64,000 nucleotides of DNA, taken from contig NC_092602.1 of the NCBI RefSeq assembly GCF_047663525.1, positions 5,153,501-5,217,500 on the forward strand, given 5' to 3'. The DNA is from Anas platyrhynchos (Eukaryota > Chordata > Aves > Anseriformes > Anatidae). The translations under genes and the position numbers were made by a program. The stretch's first letter is position 1. Each line of letters starts with the position of its first letter. Under the pieces are notes generated by a model. The model made no database searches, was not told where the DNA came from, and saw nothing but the letters and a program-made list of their open reading frames with translations. This document shows positions 12,701-24,081 of the stretch, one piece after another.

Positions 12701-15700
12701 GTTTCGGACCCCACCTGCACCGAGATGCAGCGCTGCTCCGTCTGCAGGTCCTCAGGCTCGGTGCCCGCAGGCTGCAGGGAGAAAAAGCACAAAGGGAGTC
12801 CCAGCACATTACTCATGCACCATCTCCTAGGCCTCTGCAACTAGAACTCCAAATTTAAAGCTCCCAAGGAACTCTCATCCATAGGTTGTCCACTTTGAAG
12901 CCACTCTGTACACGCCTGTACACGCTGCAACTAAGGAAACCGTAACACACCAGAGAAGCAGTTTGAGCCCATCCTCGATTTCAGAGGTGCGTTTGTATCA
13001 GCTTGTCAATCCTCACCTGTCGGACAGGAGCACTTCCCTAAACTTAGGGGCTGACTTGTAACTTTAGAGGATAAAACTGTGCTGATTTTTTAAAGAAAAA
13101 AAAAGTAACTCAGCTGTAAACAGCACAGGAACGTAGCTGCAAGGCTCGAGCTGGAATGGTTTGCTGAGCAATGCTGGCTTTTACAAAACCAAACTCTCCT
13201 GACAGCAGGCGCAGAACACACGGAGATTATGTTGTGTGAACCACACTTCAGGCCCACTGTCCTCGCTGATGCCTCACCAAAGCGGCTTTTCAGATTTATG
13301 GTGGATCCTGCTTATTTCCAAACACGATGCGCAGAGGAGAGCCCCGGGCGACCCAGGACTCCATCCCAGCAAGCTGAAGGCACGCGTGCTGTGTGTGTAA
13401 AGCACCAGAAGCCAAATACCCAGACACAAACATCCAACTGAGGTCAGAAGGCCCCTCGGGAGCCTCAGGTGCAACCTGCCTGAAGCAGGAGCAAGCAGCT
13501 CAGCTCACGCAGGATGCTGTGTAGCCAAAGTTTGAGCACCACCAAGAATTTCCTCCAGCCCCCGTCTCAGTATTTGGCCTCACTCCCAGTGAAAACACAT
13601 TTCCTTGTGCCTGCCTGGGGTTCCCCACCTCCCTGGTGCACACCAACCCGCTGATACAGAGCAAAACAAATGCTGGGAATAATGTGCGATCTCACGGCTA
13701 CAAAAAAGAAATTAGCGTGCAGTGCTTGGTCACAGGACACACACCAAGCCGTACAATATTCCTAACAGCTCCCTGACAGGATACAGCTGCTGTGAACAGC
13801 AACCAGCTCCAACAGGAGTCCTACACCTTGTCTTGAGACGCTGGCAGTACAACACGATTCAACAGGAGGTGCTGAGAGCGTGCTGTGCACTCTCAATTGG
13901 AGGTACACAACATGAAGATGATTCTGTCACCTTTTGCACCAGTTCCCTCCAAGATGCAGCAACCTACGAGCAGTTTAGAAATAAAATACCACCTCGGATA
14001 AAACAGCTTTTGGTACAAGTACTGCCTTACCTCCTGCTCTCCAAAAACTACATCCCAGGAAAGGCTCGAAGTTAGAGAGGCTGCAGCAATCCCACCGACA
14101 CAGAGACACACGAGCAAGAGGGAAAGGAAAAGCTGCTTGGGTAAGACAGAGCCATACATTAGTTTCACCTGAGCACACGCTATAAACCTGCAGCACTTCT
14201 TGCTCTGCTGGGGAACATCCAAGCGGTGACACGGGAGCAATAAATGGCAGCTGAACGGTATCCAGCTGGAGGTCAGGATGCCTCCAACAAGGACTTTGGA
14301 CCAGAGCTGGAAACTTCACGACTCCCAGCGAGCTGCAGGGTAGGGGACACCCCTCAGCTGCTGCACGGCTCCGTACCATCACGGGTTGTGCAGATCCGTG
14401 GTACCAACGAGTTCGGCGGCCGTGCCAAGGAAGCAAGCAGCTTGCCCCGTGTTAACAGCAATGGAGGGACACTGCTGGGGTGTCTGCACCCATCCCCGAC
14501 CTAAACTGCAGGAATATGCAAGCAGTAGGGTGAAGGATGGCATTTTCTGCTCCATTTCTCATGAAGTGCTTACAGAAACCAGCTTTAGCTATTAATAACC
14601 GCTACGAAGAATCGCTGCTTTGTGTGAAAGAAGGGAAGGAGAGGCACAGACTCCCACAGCACTGTATTTATCCCTCCTTGCATTGCAGAAACTACCCTAA
14701 CCTGCTCTGCATGCCTGCACTGTGCTCTTTAGAAAGATTTGGAGAATTAGGCTATTTTTAGGAAACGAAGGACCTCCTCCATAGTCACGGCAGGGACATA
14801 CATCTACCCAGGCATGATTTCAAAGCACAAATATCCTATCTTGAAGGGCTAGATTCAAAAAAAAAAAAAGGTAAAAACGATCAGGAAGGGTGACAGAAAT
14901 ACCATGTGGCCCCAAAGGAGCGTGAAAGCAGGGCTGCTGGAGGCATGCACGCGCCGTGCCGAACGCAACAGCTCATTGCTAACGCGTGCCTGCGAGCCAG
15001 CCTGTACTACTGACGCTGCAAAATGCTATCGCAGCCCACGTAAGCGCTGAATGGCACCGCAGGGCTGGCCAGCAGCAGGGCCAGCAGCTCAGAAATGCCA
15101 GACAGTCACAGGCAACAGCCACGGCTCCCCCTGAGCCTGGGCTCACAGAGGTGAAGCGAAGCACACAACAGCCTGGAGCAGGGCCGAGGAGGAGATCTTG
15201 CTCCCAGGGCTGCCACCGGCAGGCGAATCGTGCCACCAGCCCCCCTGCTACCACGCTCTCGATTTGCATTTTTAATTTTGAAGTTGCTGCACACGCAGCC
15301 CGCAGGCACCCGGGTGAGTCAGCAGCCGCTGACCTAGCAGCAACAAGCACGTCCAGCCCGGTTATCCTCCGAGCTTTAACTCCGGCTGCCTCTGCCTGCC
15401 GCTGTCAGACAAAGAAAAATGAAGCGATGAATTATTAAAGCAGCTTTTTGATCGAAACCAAACAAAGGTTGATAGAAAATGTACCAAGATCCTCGCCCAG
15501 GTGCCCAAGGAATGATTAAAGGCCCAAAGGGAACCCAACACCTCCCGCTCAGCCGGGGAGCGGGCCGGAACAACTCACGTTTCAGGTGATGACCCCAGCA
15601 TTGGCCATCAGCGCTGGATCCGAGGAGACCTGCAAGAAGCAGAGGGCTCCGATGTCACGGCCTGCTTAAGTCGCCTGAAATTACCCGAGTTACCTAGCTA

Positions 15701-18700
15701 CAACGTAATTTAGACACAAGCACACCTCAATACGACAAGGTTCGATAGTCTGACCTGCTGCAGCATGAAATCAGCCAACAGGTGTGGGAAGCCAGAGAGG
15801 TTCAGCAGCGACTTACAGCGCAGTAAATGCTGCAAGTTGCTGAGGGAAAACGCCTCTTTGCAAGGGAATCAGGCAGAATTTAAGAGGGATGCTGCAAGGA
15901 AAACCAACCACAAGCAAGGGAGCTCTGCGCCAGCTGCTTGCATTACTTCTGGCAGGAGATCGGCTCCTTCACCACGGACTCAGTGGGCACAGAGGAAGGC
16001 TGACAGGGCAAACACAAACTTAAACCTGTGCTTGGAGCAAGGGAAATCAGAACCAAACGCCCAAATAGTAAATACGGGAAGAGATGGGTGCAGGAATTAC
16101 AGCCAAAGGGCCAGGGATGCCACTGGAGCAGCAAGGACAACCGCAGCACGTGGCACCCGCGCTGGCTTCCACCTTGCCAAGAGGGTGGAGAAGAGGAAGG
16201 GCAACCCAGAGCCTGGTGGCAATTTCTCAGAGGGAAGCAAAGCTACTGCTGGCACTAAACTGCAGCCAGACCGTAGCAGCTCTCAGCTGCAAAAGGCAGA
16301 GCTAAAGGCAGCTCTCGGCAGTGCCTGGAAGCGACGCAGGGCTCGGAGCAACGACCTTCCCCTGCCTTCGTGGAGGACAGCTGAGGACGAGTAGAGCAAC
16401 AAAAGCTGGCACGCTTGAGACTAGAAACAAGTGACAGGCATCTTCTCACCCCATAGGTATCCACGCAGCTGAGCCCATAAGTAAGCCTCATACCCACAAA
16501 CACCTCCAGGACTAGAACTGCAGCACAAGTGATGCCCTCTGGAAGCTCACGATGCAGCTGACCTTGAGTTAGCGACACGTGCTGCAGCTACACCGCACAA
16601 AACCAGGGCACACCGCTCCTCTGGCCACCTCAGAAGTGAGCACTTGCACAAGGTAAACCAGTTACTTCTGCTGCGGCTTCATCGGATAAGGCATGTGGGC
16701 CAGTAGGCTAGATTTAAGAGTCAAGCAACTCCCTGGGTGCAGCATGAACTGGAAACAGAGCGAGCTGGTCGAGCAGCTCGAGCACCGCTTTGACTCGCGC
16801 CGTGTCTCCGGTTGCAAAGCGCAGACGACGAGATTCCTCAGAAACAGGCGAGAGATGAACAACGATCATCAGCAAAGCGCCATATGGCTTGAGCAAGCAC
16901 CGTGTGAAAACAAGATGAGTGGAAACAAGCATTACGTGCTGTTTAAACACAAGTCGCTCGCAGTTACCATGCAGCCACGGGGCTGTCTTGAAAACCTGCA
17001 TGCTCCATCACCCCGAGGACGAGAAACGGACAAGCTATTTTATTTTTGTGGAGAGATGAGCTGTTATGAAAAACATGCTAGGAAAATCTCTCTCCCCTCA
17101 TTTTATTACGTGAAAATTAAGCGACTTTTAGACTATAGTGAAGCGACTATGCTGAAGCGACTTTTACTCGGGGGGAACAGTCCAACGCTGGAAGAGGGGC
17201 CCGGAGAGGCTGTGCCATCTCATACCCTGGAGATGCTCAAACCTCAGAAGCTGGAAGCCCTGGGAATCCTCACGGGGTGGCTCTGAGTTGTGCAGGGGTT
17301 TGAGACTGGAGGTTGCTTCTGGAAACCCTCAGTTCTTCCGCTCCTGTCAGCAGCAGATTCCAAATTCCTGCCTGAACTCACCGCCTCAGCTTTCAACAGG
17401 AGTCTCAGCACAAACTGGAGAAAGCCCCTCTGGGTTGTACTGGAGACCTTAAAGCGCTGATCAAGAGTTAACCTCCGGGTAAAGAGAGCTGGGGGAAGAA
17501 ACCTGTTCTGGGAAACTCAGCTCTTCCAGGGAACCACGCCGCCAGGACAGCTCATCTGCTCCAGGCACAGCTCGCTCCTGCAGGAGCTGAGAGGGGAGCT
17601 GAGGCTGCTAGGTGGTGGGGAGCCTTCCACATCCATGAGCAATTAGACAGCACAGAATATTTTTTCCTTCTCCATTTGGCACTGCTTTAACCATGACTTC
17701 CTGTGGCCACAGCAAACACTGCTGAAGACGCTTCAGATACCAGGCTGCGCACCAAACCTGTAGAGGGGACAAGATGAAACTCGAGCTCCTTGAAACATGA
17801 GCAAGCTGCCCGGAGAAGACAACCCACATCTAGAACGTCGGTCACAAGAACCAATGGCAACCTTTGGTGAATTAATACTTGCCTCAAGATCCTCTCTAAG
17901 CTCCTTGAAAACCCGTATCTGTTCAAGGTGATGAGGTTCTCCCATATACACAGTAATTATAGATGATGATAAATCTGCGAGTGGCAGCCTGCCAAGGAAG
18001 AGTTTTGCTCATTAACGAAACAAGTAGCTGTGCCATGCCTTAACACAGCTTTCCAGCACCGAGGTGATTTCCAAGTCAGCCAGAAAACTTAGCCAAAAAA
18101 AAAAAAAAAAAAAAAAGGACAATCAAGGGCAATTAAAATGTAGAAGAAAACAAGGGGCTACTCAACCTTCCAAGTGCCAGTCATTCCCAAGCAATGAGAA
18201 AGTCAGGAATATCCTGCAGATGAGTCTCCTGGCTGCAGAGGGCCAGCAGTGCTCCAGGTGCTGCCATACAATTAGGTGCCAACTATGCTAATTGAAGCAC
18301 ATGCCCCATGCCCCCTGCCATGCCCTGGGCACCAGCCCTGCCCATTCCCAGCTGCATTTGTAGCTATTCAAGCACTGGCCTGCAAAGCATGTCTGTTTTT
18401 GTCAGAGACCAGCCTGCAAGCACCTTGTGGAGAGGGAAGAGCTGCAGGAGAAGGGCCCCAGCCTGATCCCTGGGTTTCAGCAGTCAGGAAAGGCAGCACT
18501 CAGTGTCTGCAAGGGAGGAGGCTGCCTGGCCAACTGGCTTGCTGTGCAACTCCCAAACCCCCACATCCCACTCCACGTGAAGGTTTTGCAGGGTAAATTA
18601 TAAAAATTACTCAGCTATGCCCATTTTCCACAGGTTCACAGTAAGGAACACGAAGCAAAAGCCCGCATCCTGCACAGATGCTTCTCAAGCAGCAAGATCT

Positions 18701-20679
18701 GATACCTTCACTGATTCAGCAGGGATACAGGAGGCTTTTAAGACTCAAAGTTGTTTGGAAAGAATCCTAGGTAGAAGTTTTAATTCAGAAAACCATCCCC
18801 GTACAGCCAAGGGGGCAGCAAACAGGCGTTCTCCCACCTCCACTCTGCTCCGGAGCCCTTGCAGGGCTTTAAGAGATCAACTCCACAGACATGCACACAA
18901 AAAAAAACAAACAACCGGGCAACCTGACAGACTTTCTGGTTTCTGTTTTTTTAAGCCAAGCAGTGAGCAGCAGGAAATTCAAATGAAAAGAAACGCTTCA
19001 GCCTGCAACTAGATCAATACACACAAGGAGGCCGCTCAGGCAGCAGGGCACACGGCATTTCAATTGAGGTGACTTTTCGTGCACAAGCCAAATGAAGTTT
19101 TTCTCACCTTCCTCAAACCAGCCCTGAGTAATCAGCAGCTAAATCAACAAGGCCATCCATCAGGACAACCATCTTCCAAAATTTGAATTGCACAAGTGCC
19201 AAAAGCCACAGAGGGGGGCAGAGCACAGCGAAGCACGGGATTTAACCTGTGCAGCCTTCAGCAGCAAAGACGGAAAAAGAAAATTCTAGCACGCTTCTTC
19301 AGAGCCGTGACGAGCACCAAGACCCAGCAGACAGTGGGAAATGGGGCTCACAAAGCAAGAGACCTTCCCAGAACTCACTTCTTAAAGACTCTTCATCGGC
19401 GCCAAACAACCAGAAGCCCAAGTATTTCTCCAGCAATTTCCTCACATAAAAGAGGAGATGAAAGGCACTGTCTGACAGCTACAGCTTCCTTGCTCTATTG
19501 GCGAGCCAGAAGCAGTACTTATAAGCATAAATGCCCGTTTATAAGGGATTCTCTCACCTGAGCTCTCTGCCATAAGCAATCCCTGTGGACGCTCAAGGGT
19601 GGGCACTGCCTCCACGTAACAGCTGCTCTGAGGAGCCTGGCAGGTATTTCTTCCATTTGTTTAAGGAAAACTTTCCCGTGTTCTGTGATTTTTGCACTCA
19701 GGGCTCACAGCTCAGCTGACGTGGCTCCCGCCAGGCACCACCACCAGCCTGAGCAGTGGGGATGCTCGCAGCAACCCTCCCAAAAAAACACCCCACAAAC
19801 CTCCAGCATCATCTCTCCAGGTCTGCACCTGACACCGCTCCACCTGATTTCCCCGGCTGCTTTCGCTTGTTGTTTCCACCAAAATCACCTCAGATTGCCT
19901 CAAAACAAACCCGCTGGTGCAAAGCTACGATAACCGCTAGAGAAAGCCACTCGGTCGCTCGTGACAGGCTTGGCCCCAGTACAAAATAAATAAATAGATA
20001 AATAAATAAATAGATAGATTCTGTCAGGGTTACGAGCGGAGCATTGAACCTCATCAACTGACCCTGCAGCAGGGCTCGGGGCCAAACCGATCCGGGCCAG
20101 GCCAGGCCCCCGGGGTCCCCCCCTGAGTCCAGGCGGGTTGTGGGGAGCCCAGCACGGAGCTCCCCGGGCTGCGGCCTGCCCAGAGCCGGGCCCAGCCTTG
20201 GGGTCGGGGTTTGTGACCGCAGCCAGCCCGGTTTCCATCCCCGGGATGCCGTGGGGGAAAGCAGAGAGCCGGCTCCTTGGCCAACCCTCGGGGAGAAGCC
20301 CTGAGAAGGGCAGAGCGCGGAGCGGCTTCCCCAGGGCAGCCCCCAGCTCCCAAACGACCCCGTCCCGGTACCTGTAGTAGCTGAGGAGCCCGTTGCTGAG
20401 CACGAACCAGCGGCGCTGGTAGCCCTTCAGGTAGTTGGTCCACTTGAAGAGCCAGCCCTTGTAGGTGTCGGAGCCCGGGGCTGCAGGCGCTGTCCCCGCC
20501 GACCCCCCCCCACCGCCGCCGCCGCCGCCCCGGCTCCCCGCTCCCGTCGCCGCCGCTTCGTTGCTCATGGCTCGGCGGCCGGAGCCCGGCAGCTCGTGGC
20601 AGGCCAAGCAGGGGACGGCGCTGAGCAGCGAGACCAGCCCGCGGGTGCTGCCGCTGCACAGCGCGGCCGCCTTCCCCAT
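799..20679 (-). CDS. OSBP2: OSBP2 (ORP4), 5' two coding exons, partial
   Basis: Oxysterol-binding protein 2 is a sterol and PI4P-binding lipid-transfer protein that works at ER membrane contacts and vimentin filaments. Coding exon 1 is 20679-20372. It begins [15 protein letters not shown], close to the human OSBP2 start MGKAAAPSRG and unlike OSBP, then has a poly-Gly run and the start of the PH domain ([20 protein letters not shown]). It ends at an AG|GTACCG donor in phase 2. Exon 2 is 1007-799, after a CTGTGCAG acceptor; it holds the rest of the PH domain ([20 protein letters not shown], then [12 protein letters not shown]) and ends at a G|GTAGAG donor in phase 1. The phases join cleanly. 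The ORD and FFAT exons lie beyond the left edge. The stretch before the PH domain is about 65 residues, far shorter than I recall for human. The identification is firm; the exact start rests on homology. Confidence 0.93.
4186..4235. repeat. Imperfect hairpin, 13-bp perfect core
   Basis: AACAACCAGAAGA (4186-4198) is the reverse complement of TCTTCTGGTTGTT (4223-4235). One wobble pair and one further pair extend the stem. The loop is about 20 nt. It lies in OSBP2 intron 1. Confidence 0.75.
17175..17290 (+). mobile_element. Possible CR1-related 3' fragment
   Basis: GGGCCCGGAGAGGCTGTGCC and CCTGGAGATGCTCAAACC resemble the sense strand of CR1 3' ends. It is diverged and has no clear terminus. It lies in OSBP2 intron 1. 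Confidence 0.45.
18095..18116. repeat. Poly-A run of 22
   Basis: A simple A homopolymer in OSBP2 intron 1, with no recognisable retroposed body upstream. Confidence 0.9.
19983..20019. repeat. AAAT/TAGA microsatellite
   Basis: Interspersed AAAT and TAGA tetranucleotides in OSBP2 intron 1, about 350 bp from the exon 1 donor. Confidence 0.88.
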
Positions 20680-21010
20680 AGACCCCGCGGCTCGGCCCCG
20701 CTCCCCTCCGCTCCGCTCCGCCGGGCAGCGCTGAGGGAGGGGAGGGGGGGGGGCGGCACCGCCGTGCGTCACGGGCCGGGAATGAAGAACGGGGAACGGG
20801 AACGGCAGCCCCCTGGCGGCGGGGCCTCAGCGGCTCTGTTTTAGGATCGGGTCGGGATCCAGGAGGGATCTGGTTGGGATCCACTCAGCCCGGATCCCGC
20901 CGCCCCCCCCCCGCCATTTTGCGACCCCGCGGCCGCGGGCGCCCCCTCAGCACCGGGGCGGCTGTGAGGCACCGGGACCCCCCCCCCCTCAGCCCCGGGA
21001 CCCCCTCACC
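20372..21010 (-). promoter_or_regulatory. OSBP2 CpG-rich promoter and first exon
   Basis: A dense run of CpG covers OSBP2 exon 1 and several hundred bases upstream on the minus strand. It includes the CGG repeat near 20515-20530 that encodes the poly-Gly tract, and long C/G homopolymers around 20738-20752, 20904-20912 and 20981-20989. No TATA box is evident. This is the layout of a CpG-island promoter; the transcription start is inferred only. Confidence 0.6.
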
Positions 21011-24000
21011 CCCGGGCAGGAGCCGGCTCCTTACGGGGCAAGGAGGAGAGAGGCGGCTGCCCATGGAGCCTGGGCAGCTCTTTGTAACAGCCCCGGAGTG
21101 ACGGGAGCATCGCAGCCCAGCAGTCCCCCAAAAACACCTCACCCACACCCTTTAAAAGTGGCTGTAAAAAGAGGGCGGCCCATGGAAGAATAAAAATGTG
21201 CAGGGAGACACAAGGAGAGAAGTTCTGTGGTACCCCACAGTCACCAGCTCGGTGCTGGGTGAGGCGGGGGCACCGCCTGCTGAAGCGCCACAAGGAGCTT
21301 TGGCAGCCGCTGCCCTCCCCGGGATCTCTTTTCCCTGATCCCGCTGATCTGCTCTTATCCCGCTAATCGCATCACTGCTCGCCGATCACCTGCGCGTGCA
21401 CCTCTCACTTGCAGCCCTGCTGGCACCAACAGCCCGAATCGGGAGGTGCCACCACCCTTGGGGCCATGGTGGCCACCAGCTGACGCTGGCCACCAACACA
21501 GCCGTGAGACTGGCCACCTCAGGCAGCCCAGCCCTTCATCCACTAAATAAGAGACAAAATAGAGACAGTCAGCACACCCTGTGCTAACGAGCTGCTGTTT
21601 GGGGGCTTCAGCATGGCCTTGGTGTGGAGCCCATCCATGGCCAGGGGGAGGAGAAAAGCAAGCTGTGGTGGCACCAACGCTTACACGCCGGAGAGCACCT
21701 CAGAAAAAGAAATAAACCGTGGTGATTGAAGCCACCTGAGCCAGGATCTGTGCTGCTTCTGTCCCTGCTGGTGCCCCTGCAGGCAGAAGTTGGTGTTGTG
21801 TGACAGCTGGGCCATGGATCTACTGCAAGGCAAGCGAGGCTGTGCTGGAAGGAGGAGCAGGTGGGGTGACATGAGGCCCACAGGGGACCCCACAATATTT
21901 ACAGGGTCCTAGTAGGCTGGCAGTAAATAAAAGTGTCGTGAACAAGTGCCATTAACACCGGGTGGCCAGTCTGAGGCTGGGCAGAAGAGAGATGCTGAGG
22001 CTGGGGCCAGCCAGTGATGAGCAGCAAGGGGAAAAGAGGCTCCCCCAGCCTCTGACACAGGCCTCGGAAACATCTCCAAAAATACAGATTTGGATCCAAG
22101 CCTGAGGATCTGGGCCAGGCAGCTCCTAGGGTGAAAAAAGATGTAGCCAAACTCTATCCACTGCTCTGTACAGAGCTGCATCTGCTCTCCTAGAGCTGGT
22201 TGAACATTTCCTTGCTTTCTAAAGAGGAACCCCTGAGAGACCTTCAGCCACGAGTGCCAGCATCGCCAGCATGAGCAGATATTGAGACAGCTCATATGGG
22301 TAAGTCCCGTGTCTGGAAACAGTCTGAGAGAAATTTGGACTCTAAAGGCTGGAACCTTCCCATCAGGTGTTCTGGGACTGGCACCCGGCTGAACATCTCT
22401 CCAGATAGGCTTTGGCAGCTGGAGGTAACATCTGGAGGTTTTAGAGAGACTCAGACAGGAAGGCATCAAAATCAGTGCCCAACAACCACTCTGACATTCT
22501 CTGTTAAGGGTTTTTAAAAATATGCCCAAACCTTGGTTTGCCAAGAACTCAAGGGCTGTGGGCATTTGTAAACCGAAGCCCCTCTGGAGATGAAACATCC
22601 CTTCTTGGTGTAAACATACCCCAAACTACCTACGTGGGGACCAACTTGTGAAAGTCTCCACGGATCCTGGAATCTCTTCTGGCTGCAAACAAGAGAAGAA
22701 ACCTCCTCTGGCTGTGTCTGAGAAGGGCTGAGTCTCACCTGATCCTGCCTGCCAGAACCTTGGGTCCAGGTGTGAGTGATCACAGCAGGCACTTGGGATC
22801 CTGCACAGGACAGGACACACGATGGCAAAAATCCCATGATTCATACTGAGTGTGTGAAGGTGTCACAGTGACCCCATACTTTTAACCAAACAAACAATCC
22901 AGGGCAGATCTGGCAGGGCCGTGTATTTGGTACACAGGGCACTGCTGTGTCATCATCCCCTCGCTGCAAGCTGAGGCTTTGAGCACCGCCAGGGACTCTT
23001 TGCCCAGAGGAAAATGGTCCCTCTCTGCCTTGGTTTGCATAGCACCACAGTCCGTTTGCTGCAGGTACCCATTTATGAGCAGAGGTAGAGAGGCAGCCAA
23101 GAACTGGGGCTGCTGGGGCTTTGCAGCCACCATCACTGCCCTCTCCTGAGAAAAGAGTCTGCAGTGAGGAGCCACTGGTGTCAGGGAGTGCAGCAATGTC
23201 ACCTGCACTCTGGATCAAAAAACTGTTTACTCTGAGACTTGTTAAATGTGAAGAATATGTGAGAGGAGCTGCCGGGGTCATACTGGTTACATAGAGCAGC
23301 CTAGTTCCCCAAGAAAATGAAACACGTAAGACATAGCACTCTGTAACTCTGCCCTTGCACAGTTTCAGCCCTGGTGGGCACAGGAGCAAAGAGCTCCACG
23401 CTACAAAGTTTCTACCTGGTTACTGAGAATAGGAAGCAGAGGGAGGAATTCAAAAACTGACTCACGACCCTGTGAAAGGGAAAGACTGCAGAGCGCTCTC
23501 AGGGCATTAGGCCCTGGAGAATCCTGAGGAGAGTGTGATGTCAAAAGGGGAACGGGCATTAAATGGGGCACAGCTTGCTGCTGGGCTTGGGGAGCGACCT
23601 GTAGGATTAGGAGCACAGCATGAGCTGGGCTGTGCCATGTCCCACCCTTCGCATGTCCCCTGGTGAAAAATGTGAATTTCCAGCAGTGATACCCTGATGT
23701 ACACCTCATGCTGATACCTACACCTCGTGTGTCAGCACCTGGTGAAAGTCAGGGGTGAAGTTCTACACCAGGTGCTGACACACGAGCAAAGTACAGGCAA
23801 GGGAGAGAAGCAAGGGATCTGCACTCCTGGCCCAGTCCCTTCACCAGCAGACCTCCTCCTCCTCCTTTTCAGAGCAGCAAAGCTAAACCTCAAGTGGAGA
23901 GACATCTTCATGCCACCACTCTGCTAGACCCAATCTAGGAGAGGCAGCTCCACCCCTGGACAGCTGGAGCCTTAATGCAAACATTATCTCAACTCTAATG

Positions 24001-24081
24001 CATTTATCTGGACGAGCTCAGTCTCAGAGGAGTCAGCAACGTTTCCAGGAGAGGATGGAGGAAAGAAAATAGATTCTGTGA
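20680..24081. other. Intergenic, OSBP2 5' end to IQCD 3' end
   Basis: About 3.4 kb between the start of OSBP2 and the stop codon of IQCD, both on the minus strand. The right end should include the IQCD 3' UTR. No canonical AATAAA was seen just after the stop; AGATAAATG (minus strand, near 24004-24014) is a possible variant signal. The notable structure is a perfect inverted repeat at 23724-23786, listed separately. No coding exon is supported. Confidence 0.7.
23724..23786. repeat. Perfect 21-bp inverted repeat with 21-nt loop
   Basis: Positions 23724-23744 (starting CTCGTGTGTCAGCACC) are exactly the reverse complement of 23766-23786 (ending GCTGACACACGAG). A 21-nt spacer separates the arms. 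The symmetry stops sharply at both ends. Neither a transposon terminus nor a known microRNA was recognised. Confidence 0.9.

Larger units (their letters stand above)
1008..20371 (-). other. OSBP2 intron 1 (19.4 kb)
   Basis: This is a long first intron with no recognised nested gene. It holds a poly-A run at 18095-18116, a 15-C run at 11752-11766, an AAAT/TAGA microsatellite at 19983-20019, a possible CR1 piece near 17175-17290, and an imperfect hairpin at 4186-4235. Three minus-strand segments have acceptor and donor consensus on both sides and could be alternative exons: 17988-17883, 15629-15579 and 12771-12715. They are discussed as findings. Open frames of up to 218 codons inside it match no family I know and lack splice support, so they are not annotated. 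Confidence 0.8.

Noticed and set aside
15765-16394. 209-codon open frame on the plus strand
   Set aside because: Its composition is Lys/Arg/Gln/Ala-rich without a motif, and it lies antisense within the OSBP2 intron.
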